This document shows positions 52,505 through 62,840 of a stretch of 64,000 nucleotides of DNA, piece by piece. Position 1 is the stretch's first letter; every line of letters begins with the position of its first letter. The translations under genes were made by a program, and so were the position numbers. The DNA is taken from contig JADLGW010000048.1 of the NCBI GenBank assembly GCA_020849105.1, positions 83,382 through 147,381 of the forward strand, given 5' to 3'. The DNA comes from Phycisphaerales bacterium. GTDB taxonomy: Bacteria > Planctomycetota > Phycisphaerae > Phycisphaerales > UBA1924. Under the pieces are notes generated by a model. That model saw nothing but the letters and a program-made list of their open reading frames with translations, did no database searches and was not told where the DNA came from.

Positions 52505-53167
52505 ATGGCCTCGCCCTTCGGACCAGGCGCCAACGCCGTTGCACGCGGGGTCGTGCTGCTGGTGCCCCTCACCATCGTCGTCCTCTCGGTTGCCGGCGGG
52601 GTGTACTGGCGGTCGTCGTACCGCACGGGCGTCGGCGTGGTGCTCGACCAGCCTGTGCCCTTCAGCCACAAGCACCACGTCTCGGGCCTGGGGATCGACT
52701 GTCGCTACTGCCACACGACCGTCGAAGAGTCATCGACCGCGGGGATGCCCCCGACCGAGACCTGCATGAACTGCCACTCCCAGCTCTACACCGACTCACC
52801 CATGCTCGCCCCGGTGAGGCAGAGTTGGGAGACCGACATCCCTCTGCGGTGGAACCGGGTGCACGAGGTTCCGGGCTTTGCGTACTTCGATCACTCTGTA
52901 CACATCGCGGCCGGCGTCGGCTGCGTCAGTTGCCACGGGCGCGTGGACCAGATGCCGCTGGTCAGCAAGCAGCACACGCTCTTCATGCAATGGTGCCTGG
53001 ACTGCCACAGGCACCCAGAAGGCGCCCTCGTCCCGCACGACAAGGTCTTTGACCTCGGGTGGCAGCGTCCATCCGGCGCGGGCAAGGGTGCCGAGCCGAG
53101 CGGAGTGCCGCTCATGGATCACGTCCGCACCGTTGGGCTCACCAGTTGTTCGGCGTGCCACCGCTGA
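52505..53167 (+). CDS. actA: Alternative complex III pentaheme cytochrome (ActA)
   Basis: 220 residues. One N-terminal membrane helix (ARGVVLLVPLTIVVLSVAGGVYW) anchors a periplasmic domain with five CxxCH heme sites: CRYCH (66-70), CMNCH (87-91), CVSCH (140-144), CLDCH (164-168) and CSACH (215-219), plus paired His residues (FSHKHH, FDHSVH) that would be axial ligands. This is ActA, which passes electrons from the quinol-oxidising part of the complex. First gene of an 11-kb operon; the LuxR regulator is divergent. Confidence 0.95.
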   Translation: MASPFGPGANAVARGVVLLVPLTIVVLSVAGGVYWRSSYRTGVGVVLDQPVPFSHKHHVSGLGIDCRYCHTTVEESSTAGMPPTETCMNCHSQLYTDSPMLAPVRQSWETDIPLRWNRVHEVPGFAYFDHSVHIAAGVGCVSCHGRVDQMPLVSKQHTLFMQWCLDCHRHPEGALVPHDKVFDLGWQRPSGAGKGAEPSGVPLMDHVRTVGLTSCSACHR

Positions 53168-53177
53168 GGGAGGACCG

Positions 53178-56177
53178 ATGCACCAACTCGGCGGCCCGGG
53201 GCACGGCGGACGCGGCGCGCCGAGGTGGCTCGCGCTCCCTTCGGGAACACCATTGTGGCGAGCCCCCGGGGAACAGGCCGCCGACGACGGCCGGGCCGCG
53301 CGGTCCGGCGATGAGTTCGTCGCGTCGATGATGGACGGCCTGGACGCCGTGGACCGCCGCGACTTCCTGCGGGTCATGGCCGCATCGCTCGCGATGGCCT
53401 CGCTCGCCGGCTGCGAACGCCCGCCCGCCGTGCCCATCGTCCCCTACGCCCACGCCGAGCCCGGTGTCACCCCCGGGCGCCCGCAGTTCTTCGCGACCGC
53501 CATCACCCGCGCCGGGTACGCCCGCGGCGTCCTCGTCGAGAGCCACACCGGCCGCCCCACCAAGATCGAGGGCAACCCGGACCACCCGTCAAGCCTCGGC
53601 GCCACGGACATCTTCACGCAGGCGGCGGTCCTCGGGCTCTATGACCCGGACCGATCCCAGGTCGTCCGCGAAGGCGGCCGCATCAGCACCTGGGAACGGT
53701 TCGAGGAGGCCCTTCGGGCACGCCTCGCGCTCCTCCGTCCCCGCGCCGGCCGCGGCCTGCGACTGCTCACCGGGGCCGTGACCTCGCCGACCCTCACGGC
53801 GCAGATTCAATCAATCCTGCGGGAACTGCCGGAGGCGCAGTGGCACCTGCACGAACCGGTGGGTGCCGCCAACGCGCGCGCGGGCGCGCGGCTGGCGGCC
53901 GGGCGGCCGCTGGACCCGGTGTACCGATTCGACAACGCGCGCGTCGTGGTCGCCCTTGACAGCGACTTCCTGTTCGACCTGCCGGGCAGTGTCAGGTACA
54001 CCCGCGACTTTGCCGCCGGCCGGACGACCGGCCCGGTCAGCCGCCTCTACGTCGCGGAGCCGGGCCCCACGATCACCGGCGCCAGGGCCGACCACCGCCT
54101 GCCCGTGCGAAGGTCCGGCATCGCCGCCCTGGCCCTGTCGATCGCCCGCGCGCTCGGCGTCACCGCAGGCGACGGACCGCGGGCCACGGATTCCGGCCCG
54201 GAGGCGCGCTGGGCTGCCGACGCCGCGGCGGACCTGTCGGCCGCTCGCGGCGCCTCGGTGCTCATCGCCGGTGAGGCCCAGCCGCCGGAGGTACACGCCC
54301 TGGTCATGGCCGTCAACGCGGCTCTCGGGAACCTCGGCCGCACCGTGGTCACCATCGAGCCCGTTGAGGGGAGCGCAACAGCGCTCCCCTTGGAGGACCT
54401 TGCGGCGGATATGGCGGCCGGCGCCGTCACCGATCTGCTCGTCATCGGTGCCAATCCTGTGTACGACGCGCCCCGCACCCTCGACCTCGCCGCGCGCCTT
54501 GGACAGGTCGGGTTCACCGCCCACCTGGGCCTGTACCACGATGAGACTGCGCGGCGATGCGCCTGGCACCTGGCGGCGGCCCACGACCTGGAATCCTGGA
54601 GCGACGCCCGCGCCCACGACGGCACCGCCGGCATCATCCAGCCGCTCATCGCGCCCCTGTACCAGGGCCGCACCCCGCACGAAGTGCTCGCCATGCTCCA
54701 GGACAGCGCCGCGGGCGCCACGGGATACGAGATCGTGCGCGAACACTGGCGGCAGGGACAGGCGGCCGGCGACTTTGAGCGGTGGTGGTGGACCGCGTTG
54801 CGAGCGGGCGTCATCCCCGGCACCCAGTCGCCGGAGGCCGCGACCACCATCAGCCCCGCCGCGATAGAACAGGCCGCGGCCGCGCTGACGCCCGGAGCGG
54901 CAGCCGCGCCCGGGCTCGAACTCTTCATGAGCCCGGACCCCACGGTCTGGGATGGACGGTTTGCCAACAACGCGTGGCTCCAGGAACTCCCCAAGCCCAT
55001 CACCCGAGTGACCTGGGATAACCCCGCACTCGTCAGCCCCCGCACCGCGGAGCGGATCGGGCTGAAGACCGGGGATGTCGTGAGCGTCAGCGCGCGCGGA
55101 CAGGAGATCGAGGCCGCGGTCCTCGTGAACCCCGGCCAGGCCGACGACTGCATCGGCCTGACGATCGGCTACGGCCGGACGGCCTGCGGGAGGACCGGCG
55201 ATGGAACCGGGTTCGACGTGTACCCGCTGCGGGCCCCGGGCTCCCTGTGGTGCGCGGTCAACGCCGGGGTACGGCGGACCGGCCGCACCAGCGCGCTGGC
55301 ACTGACCCAGCGCCACCACGCCATGGAGGGGCGCGACCTGGTGCGCACCGTGACCCCGCCGCCGGTGGATCGCCCGCAGCCGGCGGGGTCCGGGCCGGAG
55401 GACCGCGCCGTCCACCTCTCGCTCTACCCGGCCGTGAAGCGCGAGGGACAGCAATGGGGCATGTCGATCGACCTCGCCGCGTGCACCGGATGCCAGGCCT
55501 GCGTCATCGCCTGCCAGGCGGAGAACAACATCCCGGTCGTCGGCAAGGAGCAGGTGCGCCGGGAGCGGGAGATGCACTGGATCCGCGTGGACCGTTACTA
55601 CAGCGGCTCGCTCGCGGACCCCGCGATCCTGCGCCAGCCGGTCCCGTGCATGCAGTGCGAGAACGCGCCGTGCGAACTCGTCTGCCCGGTGGGCGCCACC
55701 CAGCACAGCGCCGACGGCCTCAACGACATGGTGTACAACCGCTGCATCGGCACCAGGTACTGCTCCAACAACTGCCCCTACAAGGTCCGCCGCTTCAACT
55801 TCCTCCAGTACACCGACAACACGACCGAATCCCTCAGGCTCCAGCGCAACCCGGAGGTGACCGTCCGCGCCCGCGGCGTCATGGAGAAGTGCACCTATTG
55901 CGTCCAGCGCATCCGCGCCGCGGACATCCACGCCCGCAGGGAGAACCGGACCATCCGTGACGGCGAGGTCGTGACCGCCTGCCAGCAGGCCTGTCCGGCC
56001 GGGGCGATCATCTTCGGTGACGTGGCCGACCCCCTGGCCCGTGTCTCTGTCGCCAAGCGCGACCCCCGCGACTACGCCCTGCTCGCGGACCTCAACACCC
56101 GCCCGCGCACGACGTATCTGGCCGACATCCGCAACCCCGGCCCCACCCGGGCGGCCGCCGGCCGGGGAGCACCATGA
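53178..56177 (+). CDS. actB: Alternative complex III molybdopterin-like/iron-sulfur subunit (ActB)
   Basis: 999 residues from the ATG at 53178 (GAGGGAGG upstream). It has a Tat-type RRDFLRVMAASLAMASLAGC signal (RR at 60-61; Cys79 may be lipidated). A molybdopterin-oxidoreductase-like part (to about residue 740), which in this family carries no cofactor, is fused to an NrfC-like ferredoxin part with four Cys clusters: CTGCQACVIACQ (Cys769 onward), CMQCENAPCELVCP (Cys824 onward), CIGTRYCSNNCPYK, and CTYCVQRI...CQQACP. A perfect inverted repeat, arms GGGGAGCGC and GCGCTCCCC, lies in the coding sequence at 54369-54390. Confidence 0.94.
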   Translation: MHQLGGPGHGGRGAPRWLALPSGTPLWRAPGEQAADDGRAARSGDEFVASMMDGLDAVDRRDFLRVMAASLAMASLAGCERPPAVPIVPYAHAEPGVTPGRPQFFATAITRAGYARGVLVESHTGRPTKIEGNPDHPSSLGATDIFTQAAVLGLYDPDRSQVVREGGRISTWERFEEALRARLALLRPRAGRGLRLLTGAVTSPTLTAQIQSILRELPEAQWHLHEPVGAANARAGARLAAGRPLDPVYRFDNARVVVALDSDFLFDLPGSVRYTRDFAAGRTTGPVSRLYVAEPGPTITGARADHRLPVRRSGIAALALSIARALGVTAGDGPRATDSGPEARWAADAAADLSAARGASVLIAGEAQPPEVHALVMAVNAALGNLGRTVVTIEPVEGSATALPLEDLAADMAAGAVTDLLVIGANPVYDAPRTLDLAARLGQVGFTAHLGLYHDETARRCAWHLAAAHDLESWSDARAHDGTAGIIQPLIAPLYQGRTPHEVLAMLQDSAAGATGYEIVREHWRQGQAAGDFERWWWTALRAGVIPGTQSPEAATTISPAAIEQAAAALTPGAAAAPGLELFMSPDPTVWDGRFANNAWLQELPKPITRVTWDNPALVSPRTAERIGLKTGDVVSVSARGQEIEAAVLVNPGQADDCIGLTIGYGRTACGRTGDGTGFDVYPLRAPGSLWCAVNAGVRRTGRTSALALTQRHHAMEGRDLVRTVTPPPVDRPQPAGSGPEDRAVHLSLYPAVKREGQQWGMSIDLAACTGCQACVIACQAENNIPVVGKEQVRREREMHWIRVDRYYSGSLADPAILRQPVPCMQCENAPCELVCPVGATQHSADGLNDMVYNRCIGTRYCSNNCPYKVRRFNFLQYTDNTTESLRLQRNPEVTVRARGVMEKCTYCVQRIRAADIHARRENRTIRDGEVVTACQQACPAGAIIFGDVADPLARVSVAKRDPRDYALLADLNTRPRTTYLADIRNPGPTRAAAGRGAP

Positions 56178-58111
56178 CCACCGCCGCCCCGCCCCTCCTT
56201 GACCCGCGCCACAGTTACGCGTCGATCACCGATCGCATCGTGGAAATCTCGCTGCGGCGCAACTTCCCGTTCGCCTGGGTCGCGATGGTCGGGATCGCAT
56301 TCTCGGTCGTCGGCCTGATGATGGTCTCGATCCTCTGGCTGCTCTCCTGGGGCGTAGGCGTGTGGGGGATCAACATTCCCGTCGCCTGGGCCTTTGCGAT
56401 CACCAACTTCGTGTGGTGGATCGGGATCGGGCACGCCGGGACGCTCATCTCCGCGATCCTCCTGCTCATGCGCCAGCCCTGGCGCAACTCGATCAGCCGC
56501 TTCGCGGAGGCCATGACCCTCTTCGCCGTCGCCAACGCGGGCCTGTTCCCGCTCCTCCACCTGGGGCGTATCTGGAAGTTCTTCTACCTGTTCCCCTACC
56601 CCGACACGCTGGGCCTCTGGCCCCAGTGGCGCAGCCCCCTCGTGTGGGACGTCATCGCCGTCCTCACCTACTTCACCGTCTCGCTCCTGTTCTGGTACCT
56701 CGGCCTGCTGCCGGACCTGGCCTCGATGCGCGACGCGGCCGCCCGCAGGTGGGTCCGAGTCGCCGCCGGGATCGCGGCGCTGGGCTGGCGCGGCTCCGCC
56801 CGGCACTGGCAGCGCTACCAGATGGCCTACCTGCTGCTGGCCGGCCTCGCCACACCGCTTGTCGTGTCGGTGCACAGCATCGTGTCGCTGGACTTTTCGG
56901 TCGCGCTCGTCCCGGGATGGCACACCACCATCTTCCCGCCCTACTTCGTCGCCGGCGCGATCTTCTCGGGGTTCGCGATGGTCCTGACCCTGGCGATCCC
57001 GCTCCGGTCGGCCTTCGGCCTCCAGGACTTCATCACCGCGCGCCACCTGGACTGCATGGCCAAGGTCATGCTCGCCAACGGCCTGATCGTCGCCTACGGC
57101 TACCTGGCCGAGGACTTCACCGCGTGGTACAGCGGCGACCTCTACGAGGTCAGCAAACTCAGGGACCACCTCTTCGGCGGGGGCGCGGCGCTCTACTGGG
57201 CCGTCATGTTCTGCAACGTGCTCGTGACCCAGGCCCTGTGGTTCAGGCGGGTCCGCACCCGCCCGCTCCCGCTCCTGCTGGTCGCCCTCGTCATCAACGT
57301 CGGGATGTGGCTGGAACGCTACGACATCATCGTGGGCAGCCTCAGCAGCGACTTCATGCCCTCCGCCTTCGGCGGGTTCAGCGGGACGTTCTGGGACTGG
57401 TCCCTGCTCGCGGGGTCGCTGGGCCTGTTCACGCTGCTGTTCCTTGTGTTTATCCGCGTTGTCCCCATGATGTCGATGTTCGAACTGCGCGACCAGTTGT
57501 TCAAGGAGCGCCGGGCCGCGGGGTCGGGCGCCCCGCGCGACGACCACCCGCGGACGCACGCCGAGGTCGCGCCGCCGAGCGGCCCTCTGCACGGCGTCCT
57601 CGCGGAGTTCCACGACGCCCAGTCCGTGACCGGGGCCGCCCGCAGCGCCCGCGCCGCGGGCTACCGCGACCTCGACGCCTACACCCCGTTCCCTGTCGAG
57701 GACCTGCCCGAGGCCCTGGGCCTGCCCCCCACGCGGATCCCGCTCCTGGTCCTGGCCTGCGGGATCCTCGCCGGCGCCTCCGCCTACTTCCTCATGTGGT
57801 ACTCGGCCGTCATCGACTTCCCCTGGAACATCGGCGGCCGCCCGCTCAACAGTTGGCCCTCGTTCATACCGATCACCTTCGAGATCACCGTCCTGGGCGG
57901 CGCCCTCGGCGCCTTCTTCGGCGTCCTGGCCGGCAGCGGCCTGCCCCTGCTCTACCACCCCGTCTTCAACGTTCCCGGATTTGAACGCGCCACCCGCGAC
58001 CGCTTCTTCCTGTGCGTCCGGACCTCCGACGCCCAGGCCGGTCCCGTCCACGGGATGCTCCGCGCCCTCGGACCCATCCGTGTCAGCGAAGTCAGGGGCC
58101 CGCCGCCATGA
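56174..58111 (+). CDS. actC: Alternative complex III ActC-ActD fusion
   Basis: 645 residues. The first part (to about 450) is an NrfD/PsrC-like quinol-binding protein with about ten membrane helices (AWVAMVGIAFSVVGLMMVSI, FAITNFVWWIGIGHAGTLIS, PLVVSVHSIVSLDFSVALVPGWHTTIF and others). From about residue 470, GPLHGVLAEFHDAQSVTGAA.., YTPFPVEDLPEALGLP and two more helices match ActD (DUF3341). The two are separate genes in many bacteria; here they are one ORF. The start overlaps actB by four bases (ATGA). Confidence 0.93.
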   Translation: MTTAAPPLLDPRHSYASITDRIVEISLRRNFPFAWVAMVGIAFSVVGLMMVSILWLLSWGVGVWGINIPVAWAFAITNFVWWIGIGHAGTLISAILLLMRQPWRNSISRFAEAMTLFAVANAGLFPLLHLGRIWKFFYLFPYPDTLGLWPQWRSPLVWDVIAVLTYFTVSLLFWYLGLLPDLASMRDAAARRWVRVAAGIAALGWRGSARHWQRYQMAYLLLAGLATPLVVSVHSIVSLDFSVALVPGWHTTIFPPYFVAGAIFSGFAMVLTLAIPLRSAFGLQDFITARHLDCMAKVMLANGLIVAYGYLAEDFTAWYSGDLYEVSKLRDHLFGGGAALYWAVMFCNVLVTQALWFRRVRTRPLPLLLVALVINVGMWLERYDIIVGSLSSDFMPSAFGGFSGTFWDWSLLAGSLGLFTLLFLVFIRVVPMMSMFELRDQLFKERRAAGSGAPRDDHPRTHAEVAPPSGPLHGVLAEFHDAQSVTGAARSARAAGYRDLDAYTPFPVEDLPEALGLPPTRIPLLVLACGILAGASAYFLMWYSAVIDFPWNIGGRPLNSWPSFIPITFEITVLGGALGAFFGVLAGSGLPLLYHPVFNVPGFERATRDRFFLCVRTSDAQAGPVHGMLRALGPIRVSEVRGPPP

Positions 58112-58698
58112 CGCGCACGACACGCGACCGTGCCCGAACCCACACCGCGGCGGCCGCGGCGCTGGCCGCCTGCGTCCTCTGCCTCGGATGCGGGGACAGC
58201 GATCCGAACATGCGCCGCCAGCCGCGGTACCGTGCGTTCGATGCCAGCGCATCCTTCATCGACGGCGCCTCGGCGCGCCCGCTGGTGCCCGGCACCGTGC
58301 CCCGCGATGCACCCGCCGCCCCGCCGGGAAGGCCGCCCCAGCCCCCGACCACGATGGCGCTGCTGCTCCGCGGCCAGGAGCGCTTCGACATCTTCTGCTC
58401 CATGTGCCACGGGCGCGACGCGTACGGCCGCGGGATGGTGGTGCAGCGCGGGTTCCCGGAGCCGCCCTCGCTCCACGCCGCGGACATCCGCGCCAAGCCC
58501 GATGAGCACTACTACCAGGTGATCGCGGAAGGACTGGGCAAGATGCCCCCCTACGGGCGCATGGTCGGCCCGGACGATGCCTGGGCCGTCATCGCCTACA
58601 TCCGCGCACTGCAACTCAGCCAGCACGCCTCACCGGATGACGTCCCGCCTGACCACCGCAGCGCCCTGGAGCCTCACGGGCCGGAGGGTGCGCCATGA
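58108..58698 (+). CDS. actE: Alternative complex III monoheme cytochrome c (ActE)
   Basis: 196 residues, ATGA overlap with the previous gene. A signal peptide with lipobox (VLCLGCGD, Cys28) suggests a lipid anchor. One heme site, CSMCH (97-101), with a downstream GKMPPYGRMVG whose Met is a likely axial ligand. The RGQERFDIFCSMCHGRDAYG region is typical of ActE. It would receive electrons from the complex and pass them to the caa3 oxidase domain. Confidence 0.93.
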   Translation: MTRTTRDRARTHTAAAAALAACVLCLGCGDSDPNMRRQPRYRAFDASASFIDGASARPLVPGTVPRDAPAAPPGRPPQPPTTMALLLRGQERFDIFCSMCHGRDAYGRGMVVQRGFPEPPSLHAADIRAKPDEHYYQVIAEGLGKMPPYGRMVGPDDAWAVIAYIRALQLSQHASPDDVPPDHRSALEPHGPEGAP

Positions 58699-59825
58699 GC
58701 GGCCAATCGCCCGGGTGGACCCCGGCGGCGCGCTGGGCCATGGCCGTGGCCCTGCTGGGCTGGGCCGCGGGCGCGGCCGAGTTCGTCCTGGCGCCACATG
58801 TTTTCCTGCGCGGCTACCTCGCGGCGTTCGTCTTCTGGTGCGGCGTGCCGCTGGGAAGCGGCGCGATCCTCATGCTGTACTACCTGGTGGGCGGGCGCTG
58901 GGGCCAGGCGCTGCGGCCGCTCCTGGAGTGCGGAGCCGCGACCATCCCGATCCTTGCGATTCTCTTCATCCCCGTCATCCTCGGCCTGTGGAGCCTGTAC
59001 CCCTGGGCGGACGCCGCCCGCGTCGCCCAGAGCGAAGCCCTCCGGCACAAGGCCGTCTACCTGAACCCGGCCTTCTTCATCGTGCGTGCCGCGGCGTTCT
59101 TCCTCATCTGGTGCATCGGCGCATGGGCGCTGGTGCCACGGTCCCGCCGCGCCGCGTCTGGGGGCCCCGCCCCCGCCGCGCTGTCCGCCGCGGGCCTCAT
59201 CGTCTACGGGCTCACCGTCAGCCTCGCCGCCGTGGACTGGATCGCCTCGCTGGAGCCCGTGTGGTACTCGAGCGTGTTCGGCATGTACGTCATGATCGGC
59301 CAGGCCCTCACCGCCCTTGCGCTGGCCATCCTCGGCATCGTGTGGCTGGCGCCGCGCCACGCGGACCCCGCCGCGGTCGTCGGTGTCCTGCACGACCTCG
59401 GCAACCTGCTGCTGACCTTCGTGATCCTGCACGCGTACCTCGCCTATGTGCAGTTCCTCATCATCTGGAACGGCAACCTGCCGCACCAGGACTCCTGGTA
59501 CCTGCCGCGCTCCCACGGCGTGTGGGGAGCCGTCAGCCTTCTCCTGATCCTGATCCACTTTGCGCTGCCGTTCTGCGCCCTGCTCTTCCGCCGCGTCAAG
59601 CGCAACCCCCGACCGATGGCCGCCGTCGCCATCCTGATCCTTGCCGCCCAGGCCGTGGAGGCGGTGTGGATGGTCGTGCCATCGTCCGCGGGGCCGGCCC
59701 TTGCCGCCGTCGCGCCGGCTGTCGCCCTGATCGCCGGCATCGGCGGCCTCTGGCTGGTGCTCGCCGCCCGACTCTGGCGCCGGCGCCCGGTCCCGCCCCA
59801 GCCCGTCCAGGAGCAAGCCCCGTGA
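58695..59825 (+). CDS. actF: Alternative complex III membrane subunit (ActF)
   Basis: 376 residues, ATGA overlap with actE. About ten hydrophobic helices: AVALLGWAAGAAEFVLAPHV, GYLAAFVFWCGVPLGSGAIL, MLYYLVGGRWGQALRPLLEC and so on to VAPAVALIAGIGGLWLVLAA. It resembles ActC/NrfD but is the shorter ActF partner. It completes the ActA-F set. Confidence 0.92.
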   Translation: MSGQSPGWTPAARWAMAVALLGWAAGAAEFVLAPHVFLRGYLAAFVFWCGVPLGSGAILMLYYLVGGRWGQALRPLLECGAATIPILAILFIPVILGLWSLYPWADAARVAQSEALRHKAVYLNPAFFIVRAAAFFLIWCIGAWALVPRSRRAASGGPAPAALSAAGLIVYGLTVSLAAVDWIASLEPVWYSSVFGMYVMIGQALTALALAILGIVWLAPRHADPAAVVGVLHDLGNLLLTFVILHAYLAYVQFLIIWNGNLPHQDSWYLPRSHGVWGAVSLLLILIHFALPFCALLFRRVKRNPRPMAAVAILILAAQAVEAVWMVVPSSAGPALAAVAPAVALIAGIGGLWLVLAARLWRRRPVPPQPVQEQAP

Positions 59826-60208
59826 CCCTCACCACCGGCCGGCACACGCCCCGCGGCTACGAGCCCGGGGTCCGGAGCGTCCGCGGCATCCTCGTCTTCG
59901 CCGCGATCCTCGTCCTGACCCTGGTTGCCGTCGATGTCGCCGTCTGGGGTCTGCTCAGGGTCTTCCGCGGCGGCGCGCCCGAGGTGCCCTCCCCTGTCCC
60001 GTCCACCCTGTCCGAGTTCTCCTCCGTCCAGAACTGGCCCGATCCGCCGGGTGATCTGGCCCGGACACGCCGCCGGGAAGACGAGCACCTTCTTGGCTAC
60101 GGCTGGATCGACCGCGACCACGGGGTCGTTCGCATCCCGATCACACGCGCCATGGAGTTGCTCGCCGCGCCCGGCGGCGGCCGCAACGGGCCCGGGACAC
60201 CCCCATGA
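59822..60208 (+). CDS. Small membrane protein of the act-cox operon
   Basis: 128 residues from the GTG at 59822, overlapping the actF stop (GTGA). One N-terminal membrane helix (GILVFAAILVLTLVAVDVAVWGLL), a Pro/Ser spacer, then EDEHLLGYGWIDRDHGVVRI followed by PITRAMELL. The last motif is familiar from small proteins next to cytochrome oxidase genes in organisms with alternative complex III, so a link or assembly role is likely, though unnamed here. Confidence 0.8.
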   Translation: MTLTTGRHTPRGYEPGVRSVRGILVFAAILVLTLVAVDVAVWGLLRVFRGGAPEVPSPVPSTLSEFSSVQNWPDPPGDLARTRRREDEHLLGYGWIDRDHGVVRIPITRAMELLAAPGGGRNGPGTPP

Positions 60209-61215
60209 TCCTTGATCCTTCCTCGTCAAGTGCCGCCCGTTTCAGCGATGTTTTCACCGCGCTGATGGTGTTCGCCGGCGCCATCGTCCTGCTCGTCCTG
60301 GGCCTTGTCGTGGTGTACTGCACCCGGTACCGCGCCGGCTCCGGCGCTGACCGCAGCGGCCGCCTTGTCCATGTGGGGAAACTGGAGGCACTGGCGATCG
60401 GCGCCATGGCCGTCACGTTCGGCGCACTCTTCGTGTGGGCCGCGAAACTCTATTTCGACAACGCCACCCCGCCCGCGGACGCCCGCACCATCTACATCGT
60501 GGCCCGCCAGTGGATGTGGAAGGTCGAGCACCCCGGCGGCCGGCGCGAGATCAACGAACTGCACATCCCCATCGGGGAACCGGTCAGACTCGTGATGATC
60601 TCGCAGGACGTGATCCACAGTTTCTTCATCCCCCGGTTCCGCCTGAAGCAGGACGTCCTGCCCACCCGCTACACCACCCTCTGGTTCGTCGCGTACGAGC
60701 CCGGCGAGTTCCACCTGTTCTGCTCGCAGTACTGCGGCGCCGACCACTCCCAGATGCGCGGGACGGTCGTCGCCATGGAGCCGGCGGAGTTCCAGCGCTG
60801 GCTTGGTCCGTCGCCGATGGTGCCGGCCCCCGTTCCCGGCACCCCGGGCACCCCCCAGGGCGGGCTGGCCGCGGGCGGCCGGAGCGTGTTCTTCGCGCTC
60901 GGGTGCAACGCCTGCCACGTCCCGGGCGCGTCGGTCCGAGCCCCGCGCCTCGACGGTATCTGGGATCGCCCGATCGCCCTCCGCAACGGCCAGACCGTGA
61001 CCGGTGACGAGCAGTACATCCGCGAGTCCATCCTCGACCCCAACGCCAAGATCTCCGCCGGGTACACCCCGCCGTCGCTCATGCCCACCTACCGCGGGAC
61101 CGTCACGCCGGAGCAGATCACCCAGTTGATCGAGTTCATCAAGTCGCTCCGCGACGGCTGGCCGCCCGGCCTGTCGCCCGTCCAGCACCCGAGCCAAACC
61201 GGGGAGAAGCCATGA
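60205..61215 (+). CDS. coxB: Cytochrome c oxidase subunit II with C-terminal cytochrome c domain
   Basis: 336 residues, ATGA overlap upstream. Two membrane helices ([20 protein letters not shown] and [20 protein letters not shown]) lead to a cupredoxin domain with the CuA ligands His138, Cys173, Cys177, His181 and Met184 ([13 protein letters not shown]). A fused cytochrome c domain follows, with heme site CNACH (234-238). This makes the oxidase a caa3 type that can take electrons directly from the ActE side. Confidence 0.96.
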   Translation: MILDPSSSSAARFSDVFTALMVFAGAIVLLVLGLVVVYCTRYRAGSGADRSGRLVHVGKLEALAIGAMAVTFGALFVWAAKLYFDNATPPADARTIYIVARQWMWKVEHPGGRREINELHIPIGEPVRLVMISQDVIHSFFIPRFRLKQDVLPTRYTTLWFVAYEPGEFHLFCSQYCGADHSQMRGTVVAMEPAEFQRWLGPSPMVPAPVPGTPGTPQGGLAAGGRSVFFALGCNACHVPGASVRAPRLDGIWDRPIALRNGQTVTGDEQYIRESILDPNAKISAGYTPPSLMPTYRGTVTPEQITQLIEFIKSLRDGWPPGLSPVQHPSQTGEKP

Positions 61216-62840
61216 CCACACTCCCGGCCGCCGTGCGACAGGAAAGTTACCTGGCGGAGGGGCGGACGATCCGTTCCTGGCTGCTCAGCGTCGACCACAA
61301 GCGCATCGCCATCCTGTACCTGGTGGCGATCACCGGGCTGTTCGTCATCGGCGGCTTCGCGGCGATGCTCATCCGGGTCCACCTGCTCACCCCGCAGGGA
61401 GCCCTGGTCTCCAAGGAGGAGTACAACCGCCTCTTCACGCTCCACGGGACGACGATGGTCTGGTTCTTCCTGATCCCCTCGATCCCGACCGTGCTCGGCA
61501 ACTTCCTGCTGCCCCTGATGGTCGGCGCTCGCGACCTGGCCTTCCCGCGGCTGAACCTGGCCAGTTGGTACGTCTTTGTCGCCGGCGGCTGCGTCGCCAT
61601 GGCCGCGATGTTCGCCGGTGGCGTGGACACCGGCTGGACGTTCTATACCCCGTACAGCACGCGATTCGCCAGCCCGGCGGTGGTCCTCCTGCTCCTGGGC
61701 ATCTTCATCGCGGGGTTCTCGTCCATCTTCACGGGCCTGAACTTCATCGTGACAACGCACACGATGCGCGTCCCCGGATTGACCTGGCTCCGCCTGCCGC
61801 TCTTTGTCTGGTCGCTGTATGCCACCAGCCTCGTCCTGGTCCTGGCGACTCCCGTGCTGGCGATCGTCCTGGTGCTCCTGGGCGTTGAACGCCTGTGGGG
61901 CGTGGGCATCTTCGACCCGGCCCTCGGGGGCGACCCGGTCCTCTTCCAGCACCTCTTCTGGTTCTACTCCCACCCCGCGGTCTACATCATGATCCTGCCC
62001 GGCATGGGGGTGGTCAGCGAGATCATCCCCTGCTTTGCGCGACGCCCCATCTTCGGGTACCGCTTCGTCGCGATGTCCAGCCTGGCGATCGCGGTCCTGA
62101 GTTTCCTGGTGTGGGGCCACCACATGTTCGTCTCGGGCCAGAGCATCTACGCCTCCATGGCCTTCTCCATCCTGAGTTTCCTGGTCGCCGTCCCCTCGGC
62201 CATCAAGGTCTTCAACTGGACGTTCACGCTCCGCAAGGGCACCATCCGCCTCAGGACCCCGATGCTCTACGCCCTGGGCTTCGTCGGCCTGTTCACCATC
62301 GGCGGCCTGACCGGGCTGTTCGTCGCGTCGCTGCCTGTGGACGTCCACGTCCACGACACCTACTTCATCATCGCCCATTTTCACTACATCATGGTCGGGG
62401 GCGCCGTCATGGCCTACCTGGGCGGGATGCACTTCTGGTGGCCCAAGATCAGCGGCCGCATGTACCCCGAGGGCTGGGGCGTCTTCAGCGCGGTCCTGAT
62501 GTTCATCGGGTTCAACCTGACATTCTTCCCGCAGTTCATCCTGGGCTACGAGGGCATGCCGCGCCGCTACGCCACCTACCCGGCGGAGTTCCAGGTCCTC
62601 AACGTGCTCTCGACCGCCGGCGCCTCCATCCTGGGCGTTGCGTACGTCGCGCCCCTGGTCTACTTCCTGTGGTCGCTCCGCTCCCCGCCCACGGCCGCCC
62701 CCAACCCCTGGGGCGCCAGGGGGCTGGAGTGGCAGACGACCTCCCCACCGCCGCCGGAGAACTTCGTGGCGCCCCCGATCGTCGCCGACACGCCCTACGA
62801 CTACGACCACCCGGCCCCCGAGGATCCGACCCATGGCTGA
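61212..62840 (+). CDS. ctaD: Cytochrome c oxidase subunit I (caa3, A2-type)
   Basis: 542 residues, ATGA overlap. Twelve-helix heme-copper subunit: [13 protein letters not shown] (low-spin heme His), [17 protein letters not shown] with CuB ligand His254 and cross-linked Tyr258, [10 protein letters not shown] (two CuB His) and [17 protein letters not shown] (heme ligands). The usual Glu before that Tyr (HPEVY) is Ala256, and the preceding residues are Tyr252-Ser253, the YS motif that marks the A2 subgroup of proton-pumping oxidases. Confidence 0.96.
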   Translation: MTTLPAAVRQESYLAEGRTIRSWLLSVDHKRIAILYLVAITGLFVIGGFAAMLIRVHLLTPQGALVSKEEYNRLFTLHGTTMVWFFLIPSIPTVLGNFLLPLMVGARDLAFPRLNLASWYVFVAGGCVAMAAMFAGGVDTGWTFYTPYSTRFASPAVVLLLLGIFIAGFSSIFTGLNFIVTTHTMRVPGLTWLRLPLFVWSLYATSLVLVLATPVLAIVLVLLGVERLWGVGIFDPALGGDPVLFQHLFWFYSHPAVYIMILPGMGVVSEIIPCFARRPIFGYRFVAMSSLAIAVLSFLVWGHHMFVSGQSIYASMAFSILSFLVAVPSAIKVFNWTFTLRKGTIRLRTPMLYALGFVGLFTIGGLTGLFVASLPVDVHVHDTYFIIAHFHYIMVGGAVMAYLGGMHFWWPKISGRMYPEGWGVFSAVLMFIGFNLTFFPQFILGYEGMPRRYATYPAEFQVLNVLSTAGASILGVAYVAPLVYFLWSLRSPPTAAPNPWGARGLEWQTTSPPPPENFVAPPIVADTPYDYDHPAPEDPTHG

